Part shown: piece after piece, positions 32,860 to 44,109 of the stretch
Layout of the letters: every line of letters begins with the position of its first letter
Numbering within the stretch: position 1 is the first letter of the stretch
Position numbers and translations under genes: made by a program
Notes under the pieces: generated by a model
Told to the model about the DNA's origin: nothing
Databases searched by the model: none
The model's input: only the letters and a program-made list of their open reading frames with translations
Assembly: GCA_039111635.1 (NCBI GenBank)
Contig: JBCAQO010000006.1
Coordinates: 1,674,001-1,738,000, forward strand
Source: Heterobasidion occidentale
Taxonomy: Eukaryota; Basidiomycota; Agaricomycetes; Russulales; Bondarzewiaceae
Direction of reading: 5' to 3'
Length of the DNA: 64,000 bases

Positions 32860-34200
32860 CTCCTCCAAAGAGCATTACTACACACACCCTAGAGCAAGAC
32901 CTAGGCCTAGGATTCCCACCAGGCACTAGACGAATCAATAACCAACTTCAACAAAACCATTGCCCTATCTATCAAAGGGGAAACCGCTAGTTTTACTCCA
33001 ACACCAATCGGCCAGCTCTCCCAAACTTTGAGAATTGCTCATACAGAGAAGGGCAATACTTCTTCACAAGAGAAGATGAAACAAAAGCTGAGCTTGGGAC
33101 AAAATAGCAGAAGACTGGGTAGCACCACCCCAGTACAGAGAACCTGAACTGGAAATCCCGGACACATTGAAAGAAGAAGAAGAAGCATTTGAGTCTGAAT
33201 CCTCGGATATTCAAACACCAATCAACACCCGAAATTCCCAAGTATTACCAATATATCAGCGCTAGGAGCAACAAACCCCCTACTACAACCCCACAATCCA
33301 GAAGGGGCAAACTCAAACTTCCTGACAATTTCTCCGGCGATAGGACACGATCACAGAAGTTCATATTGAACTATCTCCTCCTCTTTGCAACCAAATCAGA
33401 CTGGTATCAGACCGACAAGGACAAAGTTTCCCTAGTCCTCTCATGCATGAGAGATGGCACTGCCAGCGTCTAGGCAGAGAACTTTCTCAAGAAAACGATT
33501 GGAGCAGACCCACCGCAAACCCTCGGAACTTGGACGGACTTCCTTGCTAGCTTCAGACTCCAGTTCAAAGAGTCCAATGTGAAAGACAAAGCTAGAAGTG
33601 CCCTCATGTTCTTCTCCCATGGGAAAATGATGGTGGACGAATACTCCAATCAATTTGCCCTCATAGCTGCAGACACTGACATTACAGATAAGGAACAAGT
33701 TCCTTACTATCAAAGAGGACTAGACCCAAAGGTCATGGACAAGATTTATGACAAGGAAACTCAGCCGAGTGATACGATCCAAGATTGGATTAATACGGCC
33801 TGCAAAGTAGACGGACACTCAGAGCCTAAAGTGCTCAAAAGGCAATCCTCGCCAACTCCACCTCATTCCGAAGTGGTTTCCTCAATTGTTTTCACCTCCA
33901 ATCCTCACCCCGCTACAACTCTATCACCGCACTTTGCAGAATGAATAACCAAGTGGTTGACATGGACATTGATGCCTCTCGCAAAAAGATGCCGTTCGCT
34001 AGAAGCGCACTCATGATGGCAAGCCTGAAACCATTTGCTTTGACTGTGGGAAATCAGGGCATTGGGCGTCTGACTGCCACTCTCCATATATAGGCATTCC
34101 ACAGACGCGAGGAGATCGGCGCCGTCTGGTGGGTGGAAGAGGTAGAAGAGCTCACGCTGCAGACATAGAGGATGAAGACAACCAAGAACCCAGCTAGGGA
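32860..34200 (+). pseudogene. Family C copy 1 gag
   Basis: N-terminal block LEQDLGLGFPPGTRRINN and EGQYFFTRED, acidic linker, then capsid: KLKLPDNFSGDRTRSQKF, VSLVLSCMRDGTASV, LGTWTDFLASFRLQF, VPYYQRGLDPKVMDK. The zinc knuckle at 34036-34077 is intact, CFDCGKSGHWASDC. A TAG replaces Trp after GTASV (near 33471) and is shared with copy 2. One-base deletions at homopolymers (for example near 33237 and 33999) break the frame relative to copy 2. Gag would form the particle around the element RNA. Confidence 0.85.
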
Positions 34201-34449
34201 CGACACAAGACTTTGTCGAGGATTGGAGAAGGGGGGTTCTCATGGCCACCACCGTTGGATATCACAACCTGGTAATCTAGTGGAACGTGAGGACACTCTC
34301 AACAGAAGCGGAGGATTGAGACAGGGAATGGAGAGCACTATGTACTGCCTAATAGATGATGAAGCAACGGACCCGTCCGTAATGCTGCTAGCATCCGAGC
34401 ACTCTTCAAGGAAGTAAAAGAAGCAGAAGCCAAGAAGATGTTGGTGGAT

Positions 34450-37400
34450 CTAGCGGAGGATTTTCCTTGACCTCTCCTTCACCAGCTAAAGAGAGAGGGT
34501 TGAGGAAACTCAAGTATGAGTCCCCGTCATGTATTCAAATCGGAGCAATGAACAGCCACATTATTACTCCCATCCGACTTGACGTGCGGTTGACGACTCA
34601 AGAAAGAAGCACTGGAGCTAAAGCCGCCATTGACTCAGCTTGCAAAGGGATCTTGGTGAACAAAAGATGGGTACAAAGACACAATCTTTCAACCTACCCT
34701 TTTAACCGCCCCATCTGTGTTTGCAACGTCGATGACACCATCAACAAGGCAGGCCTTATCCAACAAGGCCTAGACGCAAATCTCACCATCAAGGACAGAC
34801 GGAGGAAAAACTCACACTGAGCGTGTCCAGATGTTTATCACCAATCTAGAGAAAGACAACATGCTCCTAAGAACAGATTGGTTAAAGTACCACTACCCCT
34901 CCATTGGGTGGAGGCGCCATGAGGTGTATTTTGATCGGTGCCCCCAAGATTGCCGACAACCTATGGGTTTACCAAGGCAAGGGAAGAGCCTACCAAGAAG
35001 GAAGGGCTAGCAAAACTATGCGGCGACAAGAGTTCTTAGCGGACGAAACCGCATCTTGTCTCAGGACCGGTAGGACCTTTGTGGACATGGGACTAAAGAG
35101 CAATGGCAACAAGTCCCTGCAAAGGAATGGAAAACTTGGTCATGGAGCTGCTCGAGCATAAATCCCGGCAACACAAAGCCTCAGAATGGCTCAAAGAGCA
35201 GGTGGCCAAAAGGAAGGAACACCGGCAAACTCAGGAAGAGACGGCCAAGAGCGAAGCTTCAAAGGAAGTTGCCAAAGAGGCGCAAATACTATTTGACTCC
35301 CTTGCACAGGAAAGCAAGGAAGAACCCATCATTAGAAAGATAGCTCCCAAACCCTCCGGATTCACCAGTTTTGACAAAGACCTCAAGAAAGAAATTGACA
35401 TGACCGACTTGAAGAGTCGTGTGCCATCGGAATACCACTCCCATCTCAACATCTTTAGTGAAAGACATTCACAGAGACTTCCCAGACACACTATATGGGA
35501 CCACGCAATAGATCTGAAACCGTCCTTCAAACCGCAAGCTCCCCGGATATTCCCGCTGAGCCCGGAGAAGCATGATGAACTAGGAAAATTCATCAAGGAG
35601 CACCTTTCTAGAGGAACCATACGTCGGTCAACTGCACACAGTGTAGCATGCTTCTTCTTCATAAACAAGAAGGATGGAAAACTGCACTCAGTACAGGATT
35701 ACCGCCACCTTGATAAACACACCGTCCGAAATGTGAGCCCTCTACCACTGATCCCCAAATTACTAGATGTTATTTGAGGGGCCACAATATTTTCAAAATT
35801 GGATGTGCGGTGGGGGTACAACAATGTACGCATCAAGGAAGGAGACAAATCCAAGGTAGCCTTTGTAATGCCCTTGGGACTCTTCAAACCCATGGTTATG
35901 TTCTTTGGACTTTGCAACTCTCTGGCCACCTTCCAGGCGATGATGGATATGCTTTTCCAAGACCTCATCCTCACCCGGAAAATTACGGTATACATGGACG
36001 ACATCATTTTCTTGAAAACCATGGACAAACATATCAAGATTGTTCGCGAAGTCCTCCAAATCCTCCAAGACAATGATCTATACCTCAAACCGGAAAAATG
36101 CAAGTTCCACAAGGCCAAAATAAGCTTACTTTGGGTACATTGTATCAAAAGACCATGTTGCAATGGGAAGACTCAAAGGTGGACGCTATTCAACAGTGGC
36201 CCGTTGCACAGTTCACAACATTTGCTCCGTTCTAGGTCTAAGAAACTTCTATCGGCAATTTATTGACAAATTCTCGCTGATTGCGCGACCGTTACACAAC
36301 CTCACAAAAAACGACATGAAATGGAACTGGACCACGGAGTGCCAACAGGCTTTTGACAAATTGAAGAATGCCTTCATCAGTAAACCTGTCTTGTTGTACC
36401 CCAATCAGATGCAACCATATTGACTAGTCACCGACACCTCCTTGACCGTATACGGTGCAGTCCTCTTGCAGGAAGGACCCGACAACGACTGGTACCCGGT
36501 TGCTCACCTCTCCGGATTATTTTCACCCCCGGAGCAAAATTACGATGTGCACGACCGCAAATTACTCGCCATTATCAAGGCACTAGAGCACTGGAAACAC
36601 TACCTCAAAGGCGCACGACACTCCTTCAAGATCTGGACAGATCACAAGAACCTGATCTATTTTCAGACTGCGCGAGACTTGTCCAGACGACAAGCGCACT
36701 AGAGTCTGTTTTTGTCACGATTTGACTTCCAACTCAGTTATAAAGCTGGAACAACGAATCACACAGATGCTCTGTCCAGGCGTCCAGACCTTAGTGAGGG
36801 GGTGGAATCTGATAACAAGGCACAGACTCTACTCCCATCCAAACTTTTCACCGAGTCCAGTGAAACATTGGTAGAGACAAGTGAAAGCGTACACGTCAAG
36901 GCAACGGAACTTATATCCTCGGATATCCTCTCCCTTGACACTCACGTTCAGAACTTGATTTACTAGTCGGAGTGGCCCTCAAGAAACTTCTGGAAAAAGG
37001 ACCAAAGGCAATGAAGGGACATCTAGGACACTAGACCCACAAAAATGGCATTACACGACGTGATGGCTATATATGTGTCCCAAAGAATAATCTCCTCCGC
37101 CAAATGATTGTCAAGGCACACCATAACACCATGGCCACAGGACACCCAGGACGAGCAAAGACCTTGGAACTAGTACAACACCATTATTGGTGGTCAAGCA
37201 TGACCAAATGTTTCTACCAATATGTGGATGGATGTGTGGTTTGCCAATCTACCAAGAATCTCCCCACAGGTCCCATCCACCGATCCACCCGCTAGAAACC
37301 ACAAACACCCTGTGGCAGTTCATATCCACCAACTTTGTAACAGACCTCCCAGAAAGCAGAGGGTACGACTCAATAAACGTGGTGGTAGACCAGGGCCTGT

Positions 37401-38370
37401 CAAAAGAGATAATCATAACCCCATTTAAAAAGACGATTACGGTGAAAGAAACCACGACACTTTTCCAGGACAATGTGTTTAAACGGTATGGTCTACCAAC
37501 CAAGGTGGTGTCCGACAGAGGCCCCCAGTTTGTGGCAAAATTCACGCAAGAACTGTGGAAAGTGCTGGGAATTACTCCGGCTCTTAGCACGGCTTATCAC
37601 CCCCAGACGGATGGAGAAACAGAACAGGTAAATCAAGAGATTGAACAATTCCTGAGGGTATTCTGCAACTACCATCAAGATAACTGGGTAGACTTGCTTC
37701 TCTTTGCGGAATTCTCCCACAATACCTGAAGACACTCCGCCACTGGGAAATCACTGTTTGAAGTCCTCTATAGGTTTAATCCACCATATTTGGTCAACTC
37801 AGCTTTGGAGACCAAGGTGCCTGCGGTGACAGAACATTTACAGCTAATCAAAGAAGTCCAAGAAGATGCAGTGGCCAGTCTATAGATAGCGGCGCAGCAC
37901 ACCAAAGACTGGGACCTGTTCAGGAAACTCCCACAGTGGGAAACAGGAACCCAAGTTTGGCTAGAAGGAACCCACATTTGGACGACTCATCCAAAGTTCA
38001 AACTGGCACTTAGACATTATGGTCCTTTTCAAGTGACTGAAAGAATCAATCCTCTGGCTTATTGGCTGAAGATACCTGAAACATGGAAGATCTATTCGGT
38101 ATTTCATGCCTCCGTGCTTACAGAATATCACAAGACAGAGGCCCATGGGAGAACTTCCTGAGACCTGCCCCAGAAATCCTGAATGAAGAAGAGCACTACA
38201 AAGTGGAGGCTATTTTAGATTCAAAATGTCAAGGTTGGGGGACTGAATACCTCGTCAAGTGGGTTGGATATTCCGAAGCAGATAACACTTGGGAACCCTT
38301 TGCCCTCCTCAAGGACATAGCCAACGAGGCACTTTGTGAATTCCACAAAATCTATCCAAACAAGCCTTGA
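34450..38370 (+). pseudogene. Family C copy 1 pol with chromodomain
   Basis: Protease has IDSACKGIL (34632, the usual DSG reads DSA) and NMLLRTDWLKYH. RT has SVACFFFINKKDGK, FSKLDVRWGYNNV and an intact YMDD at 35991-36002. RNase H has HDRKLLAIIKALEH and FKIWTDHKNLIYF. Integrase has HHNTMATGHPGR, CVVCQS, NFVTDLPES, VVSDRGPQF and ETEQVNQEI. The tail has GTHIWTTH and a chromodomain (VEAILDS, YLVKWVGYSEADNTWEPF). Stops shared with copy 2 lie near 35775, 36421, 36700, 37728, 37768 and 37884. Copy 1 alone has a 3-base loss after YMDDI and a cluster of +1, +1 and -4 indels at 36126-36200. Confidence 0.9.
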
Positions 38371-38395
38371 CCCGTGGCAATGAGGGTCTAGGGAA

Positions 38396-38411
38396 GGTAT
38401 ATAAGAGGCGG
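38396..38411 (+). promoter_or_regulatory. TATA box before the third ORF, family C copy 1
   Basis: GGTATATAAGAGGCGG lies between the pol end and the ATG at 38449, about 50 bases upstream of it. It resembles the LTR TATA box (GTATATAAGG), and its position is conserved in all copies. Confidence 0.62.
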
Positions 38412-38448
38412 CAACTCTCGCCCTTAGACCAAGGAACCTTCCCATTAC

Positions 38449-39905
38449 ATGACCGATCACTCCTCCTTGTATTACTCTCCAGAACGTGCCATGCTCATTG
38501 ATGAAGGAATTACCTCATCACCATCGAGAAACCCTTCCCCGGATATCATCCTTGCTGTTGCCAACCCTGACACTGGATGCCCTAGCCAAAGCAGCCATCC
38601 AGAGACTCTGGCAGGAGTTCCCGGACCCATCTCCATCCATCCCACCAAGATTATCATTAAGAATGGAAGAGATCCACGAACTCCACTTTGGGCTGAGGGA
38701 ACTCATGACAACCACCATGAAGAACGTTGAGAAGAAAGAAGGGCTGGTCCATCAGCAGCTCCGAGATTGGCTGCGACGACAACTCTAGGAGCACCATTAC
38801 CAGAACCGCGAAGCTTGAGAGGATTTCGAGACCTTGAAAACCTGGCACCGGCTACAGACGTTGAACGAGCTGTACCGGAACCAACAATGGTTGGTACATC
38901 GGCTACCGAACCAAGAAGATCCCCTGCCCATAGTGGAAATCTGCACCCCCAAGAATTGGAAGGACTAGGAGATGCATTGCTCCAACGTACCTCAATATTG
39001 GCGGTAATTCAGATGGCCATGGTGTTGGCCTTACAGCGGCTCACTAACTTCCTTGCAGGACAACCGGGGAGTGAGGACAGTGACGTACCCTGGCGGCTGG
39101 CATATGCCAGCAACCAGGTCAGGCTTTTGGCCTATGCAGAGGACCACAGAACCGCTTCCTGATATGCCAGAGGAAGTAATGGGGCATACGCCCTTCTCAT
39201 TCATCCGGACGAATTCTCGTCTTTCGTCAATCTGGAGCTCCTCCCAGCCCTGATATCAAATACTGACGCCCCTCACTCACCACCTGTTCAAACCGATCCC
39301 TTCCGCATCCAACCTTGGCACAATGAAGCCAAAAGGGAGGTACCAACTACAGAGAGAAGGAATGCCGCCACCCAGATGGAATATATCTGGACCATGGTAC
39401 AACGGCAGACACAAAGAGACCAAGAGGCTGTTTCTGCCGTACCAACAGAACAACTAGGCAGGCAGGACACCGGAAGCAGCCATGAGGAGCGACCTCTGCA
39501 ATACCGAAGGAACGAGAGGTGAGGAGTGAGGGCAACACCTCACCCTGAAGAAAACAATCCTCGAGCAACTTGATTGCAAAATTCACCAACTATGAGACAT
39601 CCTTGAGGTGACGGAGCTGAAGGAGCGCATGCTTGGACTAATAGACAAGCTCACAGCCACCCATGACCAACTCCAAGAACTGTTGCCTGGACTTGGGCCA
39701 AGCTGGACACATGGGACGAGGTTGAAAATGAGAACTACCATGACGCCGACCCGTACTATTGACCAGATGAAGGATACGGAGACTACGGGGACATTGGAGG
39801 AGAATATTAGATCAGGGAGTGTAGGAACCCCTCGTCTACAGAAGGTGACAAAGAGGAAAGGACCCTTCACACCACAGGTACCAGTTTTACGCACAGGACA
39901 CTGAG
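38449..39905 (+). pseudogene. Third ORF of family C, unknown function, copy 1
   Basis: Starts MTDHSSLYYSPERAML. A Ser/Pro-rich N-terminal part follows, then a central conserved region: LHPQELEGLGDALLQRTS, VIQMAMVLALQRLTNFLAG, ASNQVRLLAYAEDH, GAYALLIHPDEFSSFVNLEL and ISNTDAPHS. A glutamine-rich stretch follows (EYIWTMVQRQTQRDQEA), then an end rich in acidic residues and Tyr (HDADPYY, DEGYGDYGDIGGEY). In-frame stops and frame changes occur, for example near 38731 and 39161. Blocks of the protein are kept in family B although the DNA has diverged, which points to past selection on the protein. Size when intact would be roughly 450-490 residues. I know no family for it. Confidence 0.7.
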
Positions 39906-39912
39906 TTCACAC

Positions 39913-41491
39913 GTCCGTAATGACGTTAAACTACGACAGGAAGGAAAACCTCGAACCAGGGCAAGACCCAATCAAGATGTTGACCTGCATGTCATTAAAC
40001 TATGAAAAGAGAAGAAGGCAGGGGAAGTACCTGTCCAGCAAGAATTCCTCCGCTCACGAAGGAAAACACACAAGCGATGTCTCGCTGTCAAGAGGTATTA
40101 TGACAGGCGCAACGGGTGTCTTGCTAGGATCCCCAGTTTAACAAGACCCTTTCCGCATTAGGAGGTCCTAATAGGATTCAACAAATACTGGTACGCTGAC
40201 TCCTTGGTGTTGTGGCGACACCGAGGATGCCTAGAAGATGCATTAAGAATATGGTGGGAAATTGTGTTGCATGCCCACCATTGGGGAACGGTGGAGCTAG
40301 TCCTTGCTATCAAGGTTTGACAGGTGTTTGGTCGTCCCACTTTGGATCGCCAGTTTTATAGAGTCTTTTCTGCATTAGGCGGCCTTACGACTGATGTTTA
40401 ACGCACATAGTGTTCATAGCCCACTATGTAGCCAACGGAACCGGAATCACATCTGCAACAATGTAAAACTATGAACGGCTTGGTCCGCAATGACTATAAA
40501 CTAGTTATTGTCTGGAACAACATCTAAACTACCAAGACCCTCGGAGCGTGGTTGTATTCTGGTAAATAGTGGAAGTAATGACACCACCGTTACAGAACCC
40601 TGCCAACTAGGTCAAGGCGCTTCCATATTCTATGCGCCTTACGGTAAAAGAATATGGGGTCGACACGATTCAATTCCATGCGAGGGGTTTGGGGACATGG
40701 AGTGAGTTGTTGAGCCATTCTACCAGACCACAACTACTCCGTGGCGCACCCATTCTACCCTTGGAGTTAGAAGCAAGAAATTCCGCTTCAAGGGCCAGTC
40801 AAGAGGCAACTGGGATTGTGCCTCGAGTTTACCCGTCTGCAATGATGTTAAACTATGATCCTTTGTTCTAGGGGTTGTATTGGAGCTGGAATTACTCCGG
40901 CCTCAATAGTCCGCAACAACATTAAACTATTGTCCCTTCAAGCATAGAGAATGTGGGCGGTGACTTTGAAAAAGTCACTACCCATCTGCAACAACGTTAA
41001 ACTACTGGCTCCCTCAAGACATAGGAGACGTGGTCATGGGACAAGTTCATGATCCCACAATTAGTCCGAAAAGACCTTAAACTACCCTCATCCCGAAGGA
41101 TTAAATCTATTGAGGCTCGGGAGGTTCAAGCCAGGCGATAGGGTCATGAGTCATGTCAAAATAGGCTTCGCTTACAAGTCTATTCTAGCACCACTCCATA
41201 AGTTATCCGGTCTGATATAGCATAAACTGTCACCATTGTCCCTCAATAGGAATCTTGTCAAGACGGCTGTACTTAGTCTAGGGCCCTATGTGCATCACCA
41301 ATAAAGGTTCCGGCACACAGAAACGGTCTACCTTCTTGTTTACAGGTACTCCTACGTTGGAGATGGATAGGTCTGCAACGACCTTTGGTTTAAACTAGCA
41401 GGGCAGTCCGCAAAGACTTAAGCATAAACTACCCGTCATCCGCAAAGATGTAATAAATCTATGGATTGTCCGGCAAGACATTTAAACTACC
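39913..41491 (+). repeat. Irregular array of a short TTAAACTA-type motif, family C copy 1
   Basis: I find about 14 copies of a motif near GTCYGCAAYGAYNTTAAACT. Starts are near 39913, 39984, 40451, 40482, 40510, 40834, 40908, 40983, 41063, 41209, 41370, 41404, 41437 and 41467. All are in the same orientation. Spacing varies from about 30 to over 300 bases, so it is not a simple tandem repeat. A second, longer unit with a CCAGTTT and CATTAGG core occurs near 40086-40171 and 40306-40391, about 220 bases apart. No protein-coding frame explains the region. Confidence 0.78.
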
Positions 41492-42307
41492 AATTATGGG
41501 ACATACCTTAAAGCCATACCTGAATAATAACTGTTTTTGCGGCGCAATCCATTGAAGAAAACATGGACACCCTAGTCTATTCAAAAGGCTAGTGGAGTGA
41601 AAAGTCTATCCTTCAAAATCCTTACCTCGTGTTCAATACGTGGAGTGATGCTGCATGCTCACTCCCATGTGACAAACAAACACTGGACAAACACTCAACC
41701 TTTAACCTGGACGGGCCACCGTATGGGGCTGACAGAGTTAGAGATCTTCAAAGGGGTCCTGCCGGGCTCAAAACAAGTCAAGAACAGTCCATTCTTGATA
41801 GGTTGGTAAGCCTAAGCCTTAGTAAAGTGATCAACCCACACACCTGGAGTCCCCCTCAATGCCGGAGATCAAGGAGGAAGAAGATCTATCCTAGAAACAC
41901 TGAAGCATGGCCTTCGGCATTTTAGAAGAAGAACAACATACACACCACACACAAACAAGTCTCTAACTCATTCTAAATCATTCGCATCAGCACCTTCCTT
42001 AACACAGCCAGATCTGAACTGGTATAAACAAACAGGCAGCAGGGAGTCCTGCTTTGAGGAGTTTTCTTTTGACTCAAGGAACTGCCTCGCATCAAAATGT
42101 ACCAATAAAGGAAAACATCGGATTATCAAACGCAGTCAACAGAGATGGAAAACTCCTAGGTGATCCAGTGACGTAAGTCAAGCTTCTCCCCAGAAAACAA
42201 GGTCATACCAGAAGTCGCATCTGGTCTTACCGGTCAAGGAAGCAATTGCATATGGAATGATGATAAGGCTCGCAAGCAACGAGTAGTCCTCTCAGGAGTT
42301 AGGACTT
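41492..42307. other. 3' non-coding part of family C copy 1
   Basis: Between the motif array and the polypurine tract I see no conserved frame. The open frames at 41597-41925 contain no recognised motif, and the corresponding family B sequence (27583-28490) has no matching open frame. Confidence 0.5.
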
Positions 42308-42320
42308 AGAGTGGGGGTAA
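42308..42320 (+). promoter_or_regulatory. Polypurine tract, family C copy 1
   Basis: AGAGTGGGGGTAA immediately before the 3' LTR. Confidence 0.78.
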
Positions 42321-42890
42321 TGTTATAACTTGACCTGTCAGGACCCTGCAGGGTCAGTCTATCTGACTGTCCAAGCATCACATGCTAGGCGGCTCTACTC
42401 TGGAGCATACATCAAGGTATTTGGCATGTCCTTAGGAGCCAACTAGTCCGATGGTTCTTCAAGACATTGAAAGAGGATATATGACAGGGTCATAGACAGA
42501 GCGGCTTAGTAAGATAGGCCTTCACATGCCATGGGCTTAGGGCATATAGGCAAGCACCTCGTCGCACCTGGATGGATTGGTGCGGCTGGAGAAGTACAAG
42601 AGTAGGCACTGACTGAGAGAGATGACAACCTACGCTCTCCTGGAATGGGAACCAGGAGAAGCATACAGACTCTTACCCTACGCCCTATACAGTATATAAG
42701 GCCTATAGAATAGGCTGAGGAACTTCAGTCTATTTTCTTCATTTGCCACTGTCCTCCTACAGTGGGATTACTGTGACTACTCCTATATTGATCTTCTAAT
42801 ACAGTTGAGACTCCCTCATCCACTCAGTCCATCGTGCGACCTAGGGAAGAACCTGTTACTCTTGGGTTACTAAACGGGCAGTTTATAACA
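42321..42890 (+). repeat. Family C copy 1 3' LTR (570 bp)
   Basis: TGTTATAACTTGACC to GTTTATAACA. By eye it is identical to the 3' LTR of copy 2 (44110-44679) but strongly different from its own 5' LTR. The transcript-start block here reads AGTCTATTTT. Confidence 0.95.
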
Positions 42891-42895
42891 GCAGG

Positions 42896-43400
42896 AGTAA
42901 GGGAGGAGAAAGTAATAGATAATTAGGCTAGATAGCCTTAGAGGCTTGGGCTTATATGTTTCAGTCTTCTTTTGTCATAATAGGAATTAATCAAGATTGG
43001 GGGCAGGCATCTTGACAATCATGGAAGAAATAGGGCTATTACCAATAAGGGTAACAGATATGGATACAATAGAGGATGACAGAGGTAGAACTGATAAAAC
43101 ATTAAGAGCTTGGTAATTCCTGTTCTCCTGCTTCAGGTTGTAAGATGGACTGGTAGATTAAAAGTCCCCTTCAATATTATAGGGGCAAATAGAAGCAAGG
43201 TGCTTCTCAAAAAAAGGCTGCATAAGTTTCATGTAAGAGAGTGTCTCCAAAAACCCTTAAAAGGGATAATTAGCAGCGTCACATTAAGCAAAAACAAGGA
43301 AGGTCAGCATAGGGGTGGCGTTAGTAAAAATAGTATCAGTAGGGTCTATACTATAACCAATAGAAGAAATGGGAATTTATGGTGCTAGTTCAATGATGGG
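42896..43400. other. Spacer between the two family C elements, left part
   Basis: Together with 43401-44104 this forms the loop between the inverted arms. A 92-codon frame (43110-43388) shows no motif I recognise. Probably old transposon DNA. Confidence 0.45.
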
Positions 43401-44104
43401 GATGTCCTCATCAAATTCTTCATACCATAGGATGCGGTATCTTAGACTGTGAATGGTTTGTTCTCTTGTCATGACCCAGGGCCTGGTATAATTAGCCAGA
43501 TTAGTATTATTTGCCTAATATCTTGCAATTGGATAAACTCCCTAGCTATTTAAGGGATAAAACTAATTTCTTTAGAGACTGAGCGAGAGTAGAAGAGGTG
43601 GAGGGCATCTTGGTTGAGTAGCATCTAAGTTAGAGGACCATGCTGCTCATGGCAAACATATGGGGCAGCAAGGGCATTAGAGGCCATCATATAGGTGGTA
43701 ATGTGCTGTCACTCAGACAGGTGGAGTTTTGACTAAATAAACAAGAGAATAGAGTGGTTATTGTTGCCCTAGTTGTATGCCATCTGGGGCCCAAGAATAT
43801 TGGATGGGCAAAGGATGGAGCCCTCAGCATAATGATAGAGGCCACTATACATGCCCAGTGTGTTGTCCAGACAAGTGTACCAGTGCAGCCAGTTTTCAGC
43901 CATTAGATCCAGTAAAATGTCTTTAGGCTGGGAGTGCAAAGCAAGAGTCTGGATTGGGATGGACAGCTTAGTAGTATCAGAATGGAGAACAAGAAAGGAG
44001 TTGCCAGAATAAGTGTTCCAATGGGCACTGCCAGAAGGTGGTGGTGAGGAAATAAGGAGATTGGCCAACATAACAAGAGGTGACTATATACGCACAGAAA
44101 AAGA
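43401..44104 (-). pseudogene. Old copia-like gag fragment in the spacer
   Basis: Read on the minus strand from 44071 the frame has ENWLHWYTCLDNTLGMY, YAEGSILCPS, a SILLFI-x-SKLHLSE block and CHEQHGPLT. This is the pattern of the N-terminal copia Gag (NW-x-W, then S-L-x-E and H-x-x-G-x-L-T). Stops replace Trp and Gln. It is a different family from the copia element at 1214-5264. Family C copy 2 inserted just upstream of its start. Confidence 0.55.
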
Positions 44105-44109
44105 GCAAG

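Larger units (their letters stand above)
32193..42895 (+). mobile_element. Complete Ty3/gypsy chromovirus, family C copy 1
   Basis: LTRs at 32198-32768 and 42321-42890 are flanked by perfect GCAGG target duplications (32193-32197 and 42891-42895). The interior holds the self-priming site, gag, pol with chromodomain, third ORF, motif region and polypurine tract. At 10.7 kb it is long for a chromovirus, mainly because of about 3.9 kb after pol. The same element in opposite orientation occupies 44110-54815. This copy has more small indels than its partner in the 5' half and differs by at most a base or so over the last 4.7 kb. Confidence 0.95.

Noticed and set aside
39913..41491. CRISPR-like or satellite repeat array.
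   Set aside because: Repeat copies are degenerate and spacing ranges from about 30 to over 300 bases, and the region belongs to a eukaryotic retrotransposon.
41597..41925. Protein-coding gene in the 3' region of family C (also at 45075-45403).
   Set aside because: Overlapping frames without motifs; the corresponding part of family B is not open, and the two family C copies are not independent evidence.
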